Position numbers and translations under genes: made by a program
Assembly (NCBI RefSeq): GCF_016807185.1
Contig: NZ_JAEVYN010000001.1
Location: forward strand, 124,001-188,000
Direction: 5' to 3'
DNA from: Leptolyngbya sp. Cla-17
GTDB lineage: Bacteria > Cyanobacteriota > Cyanobacteriia > Leptolyngbyales > Leptolyngbyaceae
Length of the DNA stretch: 64,000 nt
Notes under the pieces: generated by a model
What the model saw: the letters and a program-made list of their open reading frames with translations, nothing else
Database searches by the model: none
Told to the model about the DNA's origin: nothing
Shown here: in pieces, positions 27,684-36,369 of the stretch
How positions within the stretch are numbered: position 1 is the first letter of the stretch
Layout of the letters: each line of letters starts with the position of its first letter

Positions 27684-28652
27684 ATGCAAGAAACTCTCTC
27701 TACTACTCGCCACCACGACAATCTGACTCAAATCATTCAAAGTTACTACCAACTGACGAAGCCTCGAATCATCTTACTGCTGCTAATCACCACCGCAGGT
27801 GGTATGTGGATCGCCGCAGAGGGACAGGTTGATCCAGTGCTGCTGTTGATCACGCTCGTGAGTGGTGCTTTTGCCTCTGGGGCTGCGAATACAGTTAACT
27901 GTCTATATGATCGCGACATTGACTACATCATGGAGCGCACCCGGCATCGTCCGTTACCATCCGGGCGAGTGCAGCCACTTCATGCCCTAATATTTGCGAT
28001 CGCCCTTGCCGTAACCTCTTTTACTCTGCTCACTGTTTTCGCCAATCTGTTAGCTGCCTGTCTAGCAATGTCGGGAATTGTTTTCTACGTGCTGATCTAC
28101 ACCCATTGGCTTAAGCGCCATAGCACCTGGAATATTGTGATTGGTGGTGCGGCTGGAGCAATTCCGCCACTGGTGGGTTGGGCAGCGGTCACCGGCGATT
28201 TAAGCTGGGGGGCTTGGGTGCTGTTTGCCATCATCTTTTTCTGGACTCCGCCCCACTTTTGGGCATTGGCTGTGCTAATTCGCGACGATTATGCGAAGGT
28301 TGGCGTGCCCATGCTGCCAGTAATAGAGGGAAATGAAGTCACTGCTCGGCAAATTTTTTACTACACGTTGGCCTTGATCCCTGTAACTTTACTACTCGTC
28401 TATCCGCTGCATGTGATGGGTGCGGTGTATGCCGCGATCGCCCTCTTGCTGGGCGGCATCTTTGTTCAAAAGGCATGGCAATTGATGCAGGCTCCATCTG
28501 ATTTGCAAGTGGCGCGATCGGTGTTCAAATATTCCATCTTTTACTTAATGCTGCTCTGTGCAGGCATGGGACTCGATAGTTTGCCTGTGACCCATCAACT
28601 CACGGCTATATTGGGTGAAAACTTGCAAAGCTGGGTGAGTGCGTTGCCTTGA
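27684..28652 (+). CDS. ctaB: Protoheme IX farnesyltransferase (heme O synthase)
   Basis: 322 residues with about nine membrane helices. It transfers farnesyl from farnesyl diphosphate to heme B, giving heme O, the substrate of CtaA. The two Asp-rich prenyl-diphosphate motifs are visible: NCLYDRDIDYIMERTRHRPL (first), with the RPLPSGRV follow-on, and a second near RDDYAKVGVPMLPVIEG. The start ATG at 27684 has GAGGAAC upstream. With ctaA and the divergent ctaCDE it completes the oxidase and heme set. Confidence 0.96.
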   Translation: MQETLSTTRHHDNLTQIIQSYYQLTKPRIILLLLITTAGGMWIAAEGQVDPVLLLITLVSGAFASGAANTVNCLYDRDIDYIMERTRHRPLPSGRVQPLHALIFAIALAVTSFTLLTVFANLLAACLAMSGIVFYVLIYTHWLKRHSTWNIVIGGAAGAIPPLVGWAAVTGDLSWGAWVLFAIIFFWTPPHFWALAVLIRDDYAKVGVPMLPVIEGNEVTARQIFYYTLALIPVTLLLVYPLHVMGAVYAAIALLLGGIFVQKAWQLMQAPSDLQVARSVFKYSIFYLMLLCAGMGLDSLPVTHQLTAILGENLQSWVSALP

Positions 28653-29012
28653 CCCGACGCTAAACGCTTGACTTGTTAGTTAATAGTAATAGCCAGGATC
28701 ACGTTGGTCTACTCTCAAAATAGGAGAAGGGGAGCAAGATTAAAAGTCCCTCCCCCGCTCTGGGAGAGGAATTTAGGGTGAGGGCAATCGGGAAAGCCGC
28801 ACATCTCGTTACGTTAGTAGTTCCGACCCATCCTGCATCGGCTACTGAATCACGAAGTTCCGTGATGTAAGTTTCTCAAGCACTAAGTTTCTCAGGCACA
28901 ATGACTGAACGACTTCAAGTCCTCGTCTACTCCCCACCTTCGTACTTTTGTCGGCCAAGCAAGACAAGCCGCTAGGATGAAGTTGCATCCTCAGCTAATC
29001 TAATCATCGGCA
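28653..29012. other. Intergenic region with repeat-like text
   Basis: 360 bases with no gene. The stretch 28744-28784 (CCTCCCCCGCTCTGGGAGAG and following) has the form of an intergenic repeat common in cyanobacterial genomes. A short near-duplicate (AAGTTTCTCAAGCAC / AAGTTTCTCAGGCAC) lies near 28868-28900. Confidence 0.45.
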
Positions 29013-29720
29013 ATGCAAGCCACTCTTGAGCTATTAACAGCGATCGCGATCTTTGCCGAATTGACATCAACTGAATTAGCGCAATTGCAGCCTGATACGC
29101 AAGTGCACCGCTATCAGAAGGGAGAAATTGTGATGAGCGAAGGCGATTGCTTACCCGCAAAACTCTACGCGCTCGCGGAGGGTGCGCTACAAATTGCCAA
29201 AATAGCCCCGACGGGTAAAGAAACCATCCTTCGCACTTTATCGGCTGGCGATTTTTTTGCGGCTCCTGCCTTACTGGGCGATGGCATCGCTCCTGCAACG
29301 GTGACGGCTAAAAGCGATTCTTGGGTTTTAACCCTTGATCGATCGAGACTGCTAGAAGCCATTCAACGTCATCCAGATATCGCGCTGCAAATGATGCAAG
29401 TGTTGAACCAGCGAATTCAACAACTCCATGAAACGGTTCACGGGCTGGTGTCAGAACGGGCGATCGTGCGGCTAGCGAAATTTATTCAATCTCTTGCCTT
29501 GCGGTCTGGAACGATACCCAGTGCATCGGGTCAGCAGTTGACGGCAAGGGTGTCTTACTATCAAATTGCTCGCAGCATTGGCATTACTTATGAAGAGTGT
29601 GTTCGACTGTTCAAAAGAATTCACTCGATCGTGATTTATCAGCGCGGCAAGCTGACTATTCTAGATGAGCAGGCGTTAGAGGCGATCGCTTCAGGGACAG
29701 AAGCCTTCTATGAGCCATGA
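29013..29720 (+). CDS. Crp/Fnr family transcriptional regulator
   Basis: 235 residues. The N-terminal beta-barrel of a cyclic-nucleotide-type sensor domain spans about 1-120 (QKGEIVMSEGDCLPAKLYAL, LRTLSAGDFFAAPALLGDG). A long dimerisation helix with NQRIQQLHETVHGLVSERA follows, then a winged helix (about 145-215) with recognition text YYQIARSIGITYEECVRLF. The cAMP-pocket Arg-Ser pair is not evident (the loop reads GDGIAPATVTA), so a ligand other than cAMP, or none, is likely. There is no Fnr-type Cys cluster. The target is unknown. Confidence 0.9.
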   Translation: MQATLELLTAIAIFAELTSTELAQLQPDTQVHRYQKGEIVMSEGDCLPAKLYALAEGALQIAKIAPTGKETILRTLSAGDFFAAPALLGDGIAPATVTAKSDSWVLTLDRSRLLEAIQRHPDIALQMMQVLNQRIQQLHETVHGLVSERAIVRLAKFIQSLALRSGTIPSASGQQLTARVSYYQIARSIGITYEECVRLFKRIHSIVIYQRGKLTILDEQALEAIASGTEAFYEP

Positions 29721-30005
29721 TTTAAGGAAAAGCAGTGAAGTGGGCTGGCAAAACGGAAAGGGCAACGATCGCCAAGACACTCAGCGCACTCAACGTTTCT
29801 ATCAGAGCAACTATCTAGATCGGAGCATTGCGAATCACGCTTGCCGCCAAACAATCAGCCCAAACGTGAGCAAGACGATTAAACGCCATGCTCCGGGGAA
29901 ATGTGGGTGATCCCACTGCGATCGCGTAGAACTCGATGCTTTTGCAGCGATCGCGGTTGGAATCGTTGAGGTTGAATCAGTCAGCGGTTGATTGGGTTGC
30001 TAAAT

Positions 30006-30332
30006 TCACCACTTACTGAGCAAAAATGTCAATGTCGAATCCGTCGTCTGCAAAGCGTGGGGCGCATTGGCAGGCATCACAACAAAGACTCCCGGCTGCA
30101 AGCGAATCTCGCGTCCTTCTAAGGTCAGGGTTCCTTGCCCTGCCACAACCGTTACGGTGACATTGCGCGGTGAGGCGTGTTCGGCGATCGTCGTTCCTGC
30201 CGCCAGACACATGAGTCCGTGCTGGGTTTGCTCGTCTTTATATAAAGGCTTGTTTCGCGCTCCCGTTTCAGGGTAGTCAGCCTGTTCAGTGAGATCAGTC
30301 ACGATAGAAGAAATAGGTGTTGTAGAGTTCAT
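30006..30332 (-). CDS. Small cupin-domain protein
   Basis: 108 residues forming one cupin barrel. Motif 1 is degenerate (GTTIAEHASPRNVTVTVVAG), and motif 2 is PGVFVVMPANAPHALQT. A His in each motif could bind metal. Similar single cupins are often tagged as stress- or quercetin dioxygenase-like proteins without known substrate. It lies 61 bases downstream of the broken methyltransferase gene on the same strand. The frame past its stop stays open after a second stop (see rejected list). Confidence 0.8.
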   Translation of the reverse strand: MNSTTPISSIVTDLTEQADYPETGARNKPLYKDEQTQHGLMCLAAGTTIAEHASPRNVTVTVVAGQGTLTLEGREIRLQPGVFVVMPANAPHALQTTDSTLTFLLSKW

Positions 30333-30393
30333 GATTTTTAGTAGAAATTTGCCTAAAGTGTTCTTTGTGAATGAGTGATGTTAATGAGCAACG

Positions 30394-31169
30394 TTAATCA
30401 GCGATCGCGCAGAGGACAATGTAGCCTAAGTCTTGCTGATATTGCTGAAAGACGCGACGCATTGCCAGCACTCGTTTTCGCAAGGGCGGCTGAGTCAAGA
30501 CGTTCCACAGAATCCGCCCAATGACGATCGCGCCTTCATCCCGCACCATCTGCCGAAGATTTAACAAATTCATTGCGCCGATGTGGTGTTGCTGCACCGT
30601 CAGCCCAGCAGTTTCACAAGCAGCTATCCAATTCGCTGCTGAGAGGGGTGTCGCATTGACCCGAATCGCCTCGGCTAAAGCGCGATGAATTTCGGCTTCT
30701 CGATTGTGAGCCGCTAACTCGTGAGAAAGAAACTTTCCACCCGGTTTAAGCGATCGTGAATACTCGTCAGAATTTTTGCTTTCCCGATGGGTGATTGCAT
30801 CGTGAGAATGGCTTCTGCAAGCACATAATCAAATTGTTCACTCAAGCGATCGAGGTGAAAGATATCGCCTTCGATAATTTGAATCTGATCACTTAGCCCA
30901 GCCGCCGCAACATTGGCACAGGCGCGAACAACGCTATCAGGGTTCTTCTCGATGCCAACGACCCGCACGTTATAGCGTTGAGCTAAGGCGATCGCACTAT
31001 CTCCAAAGCTAGAAGCCAACTCTAGAACCGTTTCGCCCGCCTGAAAGTTTGCCCATTGAAACAATTGCTCAGTGGCAACTCGTCCGCCCGGTCGCAATGT
31101 TTTCTTACCCGCAGCCGCCAAAATCTGATGTCCTGGCGCAGTTTCAAAATTGAGCTTTGTCTGAGTCAT
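30394..31169 (-). pseudogene. SAM-dependent methyltransferase, frameshifted
   Basis: Two frames join to make one class I methyltransferase of about 258 residues. The first (30714-31169) has the SAM motif GETVLELASSFGDSAIALAQ, the acidic loop VVGIEKNPDS, and DYVLAEAILTM. The second, in another frame, starts LKPGGKFLSHELAAHNREAE and runs to CAIAD with a stop at 30394. The LKPGG block is the normal continuation after IHDR, so one base has been lost near 30750 inside a GATCG context. This is either a real inactivating frameshift or a sequencing error. The substrate is unknown. Confidence 0.82.
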
Positions 31170-31549
31170 GGTCTTGACCTCACTGGTGAAGCGATCGCGT
31201 CTTGGGTCGAATGTAGTCAGAAAAGAGGGGGCGCTCAGGGTCAGCCTCTTGTCAAATTCCCCGACCTCGGTTTGACTACTTCTTCACAGTGACACGTCCT
31301 CAGCCTGAGTACTATGAGGTAGCTCATGATGGAAAAGGTCTGCCCCTGGTAGCTCCACAAAAAGTGTTGCGCTGAAAATGAGATTTCAGTGTGGATTTTT
31401 TCAGCCGTTTTTTCTGCGTGTTGCCCGTCGAAATCACTTCTACGACATTCTGGGTCGCTAAAACCATTGTTTCAAGGGATCTCGACCTCAGATTGGTCTT
31501 TCCCCATTAAAATGGAGATTGAGATTTGTATCAAATCGAGGGTCGCGTC
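31170..31549. other. Intergenic region with possible orphan gene end
   Basis: 380 bases between the methyltransferase and the ABC ATPase. An open stretch at 31274-31375 (+) reads DYFFTVTRPQPEYYEVAHDG and ends PQKVLR then TGA. It has coding character but no start and no match I recognise. It may be the relic of a deleted gene. Confidence 0.35.
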
Positions 31550-32569
31550 ATGGCTCCTGCCGTTCTAATCGAAAAGCTGCAAAAGAAATATGGCGCAGTA
31601 GAGGCAGTTAAAGATGTCTCGTTGCAAATTGAACCAGGGGAAATTTTTGGGCTGCTTGGTCCAAATGGCGCTGGCAAAACCACTACCCTGCGGTGCCTCT
31701 GCACCTTGGCAGAACCGGATGCTGGCAGGGTGGAAGTGTCAGGGATTTCTGTTTTGGATCATCCTAAAACGGCACGACAAAAATTGGGATACGTGGCTCA
31801 AGAGGTCGCGATCGACAAAGTATTGACTGGGCGAGAACTGCTACAACTGCAAGCCGCGTTGTATCATCTGCCTCGCGCTATTTTGAAAGATCGGATTGAA
31901 TGGGCGATTCAGCGATTGGGTCTGCAAGACTACGCGAATAAAAAAAGCGGCACCTATTCGGGCGGCATGAAAAAGCGGCTGGATTTGGCGGCAGGTCTGC
32001 TGCATCAACCTGATGTGCTGGTGCTGGATGAACCGACCGTTGGCTTAGATATTGAAAGTCGCTTAGTTGTGTGGAATTTTTTGCGAAAGATTCGCGAGGA
32101 GGGCACGACGGTGCTGATTACTAGCCACTATTTAGAAGAGATCGATATGCTAGCGGATCGAGTGGCGATCATTGATAAAGGCGTAGTGATTGCCTGCGGT
32201 ACACCCTCGGCACTCAAAGATCAGGTGGGCGGCGATCGCATCACTCTCCGGATTCGCGAGTTCACACCTCAAGCTGAAGCCGAAACCGCAAAATCGTTGC
32301 TGGAGTCCCTGCCATCCGTTCAGGAAGTGATCATCAACACCGCGCAAAGCAACTCTCTTAATCTGGTTGTCACGCCTCAAAGCGATGCGCTTCTCACCGT
32401 ACAGCAGGCACTTCAGCAAGCCGGACTACCCACCTTTGGCATTGCCCAATCGCGCCCCAGTTTGGATGATGTCTATCTTGCCGCCACTGGACGTACCCTG
32501 CTGGATGCCGAAATTGCCGCTAGCAGCACCCGCGACGAAAAAGCCGAACGCAAAAAACAAATGCGGTAG
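31550..32569 (+). CDS. ABC-2 transporter ATP-binding protein (DrrA-like)
   Basis: 339 residues from the ATG at 31550, which has GAGG upstream; a TTG at 31526 is the alternative. The nucleotide-binding domain shows Walker A GPNGAGKT at about 37-44, the signature YSGGMKKRLDLAAGL, Walker B VLVLDEPTVGLD and the switch His in ITSHYLEE. The C-terminal DrrA-type extension follows (TLRIREFTPQAEAE onward) and ends in a charged tail. It energises export by the ABC-2 permease encoded at 33493. The two genes are separated by a toxin-immunity pair, which is unusual because they are normally adjacent. Confidence 0.92.
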   Translation: MAPAVLIEKLQKKYGAVEAVKDVSLQIEPGEIFGLLGPNGAGKTTTLRCLCTLAEPDAGRVEVSGISVLDHPKTARQKLGYVAQEVAIDKVLTGRELLQLQAALYHLPRAILKDRIEWAIQRLGLQDYANKKSGTYSGGMKKRLDLAAGLLHQPDVLVLDEPTVGLDIESRLVVWNFLRKIREEGTTVLITSHYLEEIDMLADRVAIIDKGVVIACGTPSALKDQVGGDRITLRIREFTPQAEAETAKSLLESLPSVQEVIINTAQSNSLNLVVTPQSDALLTVQQALQQAGLPTFGIAQSRPSLDDVYLAATGRTLLDAEIAASSTRDEKAERKKQMR

Positions 32570-32580
32570 CTTGAGAAAAA

Positions 32581-32949
32581 ATGTTTGAAGATTTTGAACT
32601 GCGACAGCAGATTGAGAGCATTGCTAGTAAATTTAAGCTTTTCGAATGTGTCATTTGTGCCGAGGCAATTAAGCAGTTTTTGATTGAGAAAGATGTCAAC
32701 GGTAAGCACATTAAATTATTCACAGGAAGCATTGAAGAGCCATTTTGCAACATTTTCCACGAGGCGCTCATGAAAAATATTTCAGTCAATGGACGACATG
32801 AAGCGATCGCGGTTGATATCAACAATGAAGAATTAATTTTTGATAACCTTCATCATCGAGGAATTTTAAGACGCGATTGGTTATATAACCTGTATTCACC
32901 AATGAATGACATGGGTGAGGATTTTCAGATTACAGAAGTTGACTTTTGA
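32581..32949 (+). CDS. Papain-fold toxin domain protein (Tox-PL-2-like), orphan toxin module
   Basis: 122 residues, no signal peptide and no delivery domain, 11 bases after the ATPase gene. The pattern matches my knowledge of the papain fold toxin 2 family of polymorphic toxins: a Cys region IESIASKFKLFECVICAEAI (Cys23/Cys26), GKHIKLFTG, then NGRHEAIAVDI with His73, and LIFDNLHHRGILRRDWLYNL with Asp88-Asn89. Cys, His and Asp/Asn would form a papain-like triad. The family is proposed to act as a peptidase, deamidase or releasing protease; the activity here is not known. The following gene is the candidate antidote. Confidence 0.72.
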   Translation: MFEDFELRQQIESIASKFKLFECVICAEAIKQFLIEKDVNGKHIKLFTGSIEEPFCNIFHEALMKNISVNGRHEAIAVDINNEELIFDNLHHRGILRRDWLYNLYSPMNDMGEDFQITEVDF

Positions 32950-32961
32950 GGAAAGGGCATT

Positions 32962-33426
32962 ATGAGTAATTTCTATCAACTCATCTCAAAAATTAAAAGA
33001 AGACCTTCTATGTATCTCGGAAAGCCTGCGATTAGTAATCTGCGGTCTTTTTTATCAGGCTATATTTTGGCGCGGCGTGAGTTAGATATCCCCCAAACTC
33101 AAGAGGAAAAAGAGTTTTCAGAGTTTCAATTCTGGATTAAGTCAAAGTTCAAGATTTCATCAGACCAATCTTGGGACAAGACAATTCTTTTTTTCTCAGA
33201 AGATGAGCAAAGTGCGATCGCCCATTTTTTCAACTTGTTCGATGAATTTGTAGGCTCTGAGATAGACAAATCTCATCGTGGATTGGAAAGAGTTCAACCC
33301 GACCTTCTCTCTGAACCTACTACAGATCCAGATATACCTTCTATAGAAAAAAAACCTCGTCTCTCTCTAAAAGATCTGTCTGATATGAGAGTTGTGGTGC
33401 CTGATGTAGAGAAAAAAACAGTGTAG
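32962..33426 (+). CDS. Putative immunity protein to the papain-fold toxin
   Basis: 154 residues, starting 12 bases after the toxin stop, with GGAAAGGG ahead of its ATG. About residues 1-97 form an alpha-rich globular part with the blocks FYQLISKIKRRPSMYLGKPA, YILARRELDIP, and FFSEDEQSAIAHFFNLFDEF. The remaining 55 residues are acidic and Pro/Lys-rich and look disordered. There is no signal peptide or membrane segment. I recognise it only as the kind of small protein found next to such toxins. The immunity role is inferred from tight gene pairing, not from a named family. Confidence 0.6.
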   Translation: MSNFYQLISKIKRRPSMYLGKPAISNLRSFLSGYILARRELDIPQTQEEKEFSEFQFWIKSKFKISSDQSWDKTILFFSEDEQSAIAHFFNLFDEFVGSEIDKSHRGLERVQPDLLSEPTTDPDIPSIEKKPRLSLKDLSDMRVVVPDVEKKTV

Positions 33427-33492
33427 TAAACCACGCAGCCTCTTTCTTCAACTCTTTCTAGTTAGCCCCTTAGTCCAATAATTGTTAAATTT

Positions 33493-34368
33493 ATGACGAC
33501 TCTGACTCCCTCGACTTTCAATGGCAAAATGCCTGATGCTTCCGTGCCTCCTTCCAGTTCTTTTGCTGATTTTGTTCAAGAAACCACTGCCCTCACTCGG
33601 CGCTTGTTCATCCAACTTCAGCGTCGCCCTTCAACGTTGATTGCGGGCATTATTCAACCCGTGATGTGGCTGATTCTATTTGGGGCACTGTTTCAAAATG
33701 CACCCCAAGGCTTTTTGGGCAGCAGCGTCAGCTATGGCAAGTTCATTGGTGCCGGAATCATTGTGTTCACTGCTTTTGGCGGCGCGTTAAATGCGGGGTT
33801 GCCGGTGATGTTCGATCGCGAATTTGGCTTTTTGAATCGCCTATTGGTGGCTCCGCTTGCCTCGCGGTTCTCTATAGTCATGGCTTCTGCCATTTTCATT
33901 ACTACTCTCAGCGCCATTCAAACCGTGGCGATCGTTGCGATGAGCGCCGTTTTGGGTGCCGGATTGCCCAACGCTTCTGGCTTGGCGTTGATGGCGTTGA
34001 TCGTATTGCTCTTGGTCTTAGGCGTAACCGCAATCAGTTTAGGCTTAGCCTTCACTTTGCCCGGACATATTGAACTGATTGCGGTGATTTTTGTGACGAA
34101 CCTGCCTTTGTTGTTCGCTAGCACTGCATTAGTGCCGCTGTCCTTTATGCCAACCTGGCTGCAATGGATCGCGTCGCTGAATCCTTTAAGCTATGCGATC
34201 GAACCCATTCGCTATGTATATTTGCATCAGAATTGGTCGTTCAGCAGCGTGGTGATGCAGGCACCTTTTGGCGACGTTACCTTGGGCGCGGCTCTGTTGG
34301 TGTTGCTAGGCTTTACCACAGTCGCGCTGCTGAGCATTCAACCCAGATTGCGGCGCGTGTTTGTTTAA
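33493..34368 (+). CDS. ABC-2 type transporter permease
   Basis: 291 residues with six membrane helices. Family text includes LTRRLFIQLQRRPSTLIAGI at the N-terminus, QPVMWLILFGALFQ, FGGALNAGLPVMFDREFGFL and NRLLVAPLASRFSIVMASAI; the last helix pair starts ALLVLLGFTTVALLSI. This is the DrrB-like partner of the ATPase at 31550. The exported molecule is unknown; relatives move drugs, lipids or polysaccharides. It ends one base before the convergent SH3 gene. Confidence 0.9.
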   Translation: MTTLTPSTFNGKMPDASVPPSSSFADFVQETTALTRRLFIQLQRRPSTLIAGIIQPVMWLILFGALFQNAPQGFLGSSVSYGKFIGAGIIVFTAFGGALNAGLPVMFDREFGFLNRLLVAPLASRFSIVMASAIFITTLSAIQTVAIVAMSAVLGAGLPNASGLALMALIVLLLVLGVTAISLGLAFTLPGHIELIAVIFVTNLPLLFASTALVPLSFMPTWLQWIASLNPLSYAIEPIRYVYLHQNWSFSSVVMQAPFGDVTLGAALLVLLGFTTVALLSIQPRLRRVFV

Positions 34369-34369
34369 T

Positions 34370-34885
34370 CTAGAACTGGATTTGGCTTTTGTGAATGTAG
34401 CCCTTTGCGCCACAAACGTTGGTGCGATACCAGGAACCTGTAGGCTCAAATACTTCAATTTGAGTGCGTTCCAAAGAGCAAATGATTCTGCCATTGGGAG
34501 TAGCACGAACGTTGGAAGGTGGATCAATCACACGAGCTGTTCGGGAGGTGGTGGAAACATTTCGCGTTCGATCGCAGACGAAATCAACCATTTGTTGAGT
34601 GGCACGCGATTTAGGATACTGCGTCTGGTTTTCGGGAAACGTTGTCCAGCTACGAGTATCGCAGTGGGCTTGGGCAAAGACGCGCTCATTTCCTAAGTAG
34701 TAGATAAAATTTACGCTGCGGGCACTAGCGCGATTAATAGAATCAATATCTACGCGAATGAATTGACCATTAGAAGCGGTGCCAGCAGAAAAGGTTTCGG
34801 CTTGAGCAGGAGCAGCGGCGATCGCGCCCATCCCAACAGTCAAAGTAGTAGTCAAGGCAGTCGTCAAAATAGTGTTGAAATTCAT
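34370..34885 (-). CDS. Secreted SH3-like domain protein
   Basis: 171 residues. A signal peptide MNFNTILTTALTTTLTVGMG ends near residue 30 (QAETFSAG). The first mature half (about 30-100) is a small beta domain with one Cys near its centre (AQAHCDTRSWTTF). The second half is an SH3-like domain: NVRATPNGRIICSLERTQIE, GSWYRTNVCGAKGYIHKSQI. Four to five cysteines could form disulfides. It probably binds cell-wall or surface components. It is convergent with the ABC permease, one base apart. Confidence 0.8.
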   Translation of the reverse strand: MNFNTILTTALTTTLTVGMGAIAAAPAQAETFSAGTASNGQFIRVDIDSINRASARSVNFIYYLGNERVFAQAHCDTRSWTTFPENQTQYPKSRATQQMVDFVCDRTRNVSTTSRTARVIDPPSNVRATPNGRIICSLERTQIEVFEPTGSWYRTNVCGAKGYIHKSQIQF

Positions 34886-35036
34886 AAGTGCATCCTTCCA
34901 GGTATGAATGAAAACTGTTGGGGCTTTGTGCTGAATTAGCCATTTGGCTTACAAACTAAACAACAGTTTCTTTCGTTACCGTTTCGGATGTCGCATCTCA
35001 CCCCTAAAGGTGAATTTCTGAATTAAATTGCCCCGT

Positions 35037-36314
35037 CTAGCTTTTAAGCTGCTGGAGTAAGGTTGTGATCGCCTTTTCCTTTTGCGGGTCTTTGCCTTGA
35101 GCATATTCAATCGTCATTGGCACTTCAATATCGGGCGTTACGCCTTTTCCTTCGAGTCGTTGGTTACCATCCAAATACACATCGGCAACCGCAACATAAA
35201 GCAAGTTGCCATCTTGCATCAAAAAGGCACGCCCTGCAACGACGGCACCAGGCGTTTTTGCACCTACCACAGTGCCAATCTTGTATTGCTGAAAGCCATA
35301 GGCAAGGATTTCTTTGGCGCTGCGACTGCCTTCGTTCACAATCATCACCACGGGTTTGTTCCATTGGGCTTTGATCAAATTGCGATCACCGCTCCGGGGA
35401 ATGCTCGTCAGGCTTGGACCCCGTGCTGTGTAAATGTTCAGCGCAGTCAGCGGCGCACCGCCCCACCCATCTCGCAGATCTAGCACCAAACCATCTGCCT
35501 CTCGTAGATTTCCATAAATCAGGTCTTCCTCTAGCTGCTCTTGATATTGATCGCCGGCATACGACCACAGATGAACATAGCCAATTTTTTTGCCATCTTG
35601 CTGCAAAATTCGAGTGCTGGCCCGTTGAGCATCCAAAAACATTGTCAGCGGGTCAAGTAGCTTGGGCGTAACGGAAATATTTTGCTGGGCGGCACTGGTT
35701 GACCGCTGCACTTGCAGCACCACCTTCTGCCCAGTTTTTCCTGCAAACGATCGCACCGGATGAAACGGGCGACCATCGGCACTCAGCAATTCATCCCCCA
35801 GTTGTAAGCCTGCTTGCGCCGCTGGACTGCCTTCTAACACACCGCTGACAAAGTTTTTGTTGGCGATCGCTTTGGTGAAAATACCAATGCCGCTATATTC
35901 CAGCTTGTTTTTTGGAAAAATCTCCTTGGGCAAGTTTTTGAGTTCACGACTACGCGGTTGAAAAATCCCCAGCAATTGATAATAAGCCGTTTCGTTCGGT
36001 GTATAAAAACGGGTGTGGGAAGTTTTTAGCTCTGCTAGCATGGCATTGACAACGACTGCCAAATCATCCGCCGACTGAGCCTGAGCCGCTTGAGGCGCAT
36101 ATTTTTCGCGCAGAGATCGCCAATCTACACCGTTAAATTTGGGATCAAAAAAGTTCTCGGTGACAGTTTTCCAAGCCTGCTCGAAGGTCTTGACCTGAGG
36201 GGAAGCCGCTTGAGAAATCACCGGGATTGTCAGCCAGCCTAGCACCGCTAGCGAAGCTACCAAAATGCCAGCAATCCACACACGGGCTTTTGTAAATTTG
36301 AAGTGAGAACGCAT
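35037..36314 (-). CDS. S41 family carboxyl-terminal processing protease
   Basis: 425 residues. A membrane anchor or signal lies at about 12-32 (VWIAGILVASLAVLGWL). A peptidase S41 N-terminal domain follows, then a PDZ domain at about 145-200 (NFVSGVLEGSPAAQAGLQLG, DELLSADGRPF), then the catalytic core. The Ser-Lys dyad is visible as Ser and Lys in VNEGSRSAKEILAYGFQ (about residues 328-332), with the usual GTVVGAKTPG after it. This branch includes CtpA-type processors of the D1 protein, but the sequence does not prove that role. It is divergent from the epimerase gene, 55 bases apart. Confidence 0.9.
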   Translation of the reverse strand: MRSHFKFTKARVWIAGILVASLAVLGWLTIPVISQAASPQVKTFEQAWKTVTENFFDPKFNGVDWRSLREKYAPQAAQAQSADDLAVVVNAMLAELKTSHTRFYTPNETAYYQLLGIFQPRSRELKNLPKEIFPKNKLEYSGIGIFTKAIANKNFVSGVLEGSPAAQAGLQLGDELLSADGRPFHPVRSFAGKTGQKVVLQVQRSTSAAQQNISVTPKLLDPLTMFLDAQRASTRILQQDGKKIGYVHLWSYAGDQYQEQLEEDLIYGNLREADGLVLDLRDGWGGAPLTALNIYTARGPSLTSIPRSGDRNLIKAQWNKPVVMIVNEGSRSAKEILAYGFQQYKIGTVVGAKTPGAVVAGRAFLMQDGNLLYVAVADVYLDGNQRLEGKGVTPDIEVPMTIEYAQGKDPQKEKAITTLLQQLKS

Positions 36315-36369
36315 ATTAAATCCAGTGCTACTTTAATAAAATTGAAAGTGCCTTCTGAGGTTCCTTATC

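Noticed and set aside
29710..29910. Plus-strand frame of 66 codons overlapping the Crp-type gene end
   Set aside because: Polar, unstructured text with no family features and no ribosome-binding site. Probably a chance frame.
29835..30005. Open frame after the cupin stop, ending in a membrane-like segment (GAWRLIVLLTFGLIVWRQA)
   Set aside because: It is in the cupin frame but lies behind two stop codons and has no start codon. It may be a relic or chance; no support for a gene.
34361..34696. Plus-strand frame antisense to the SH3 gene
   Set aside because: Fully antisense to a gene with signal peptide and domain; codon usage fits the minus strand.
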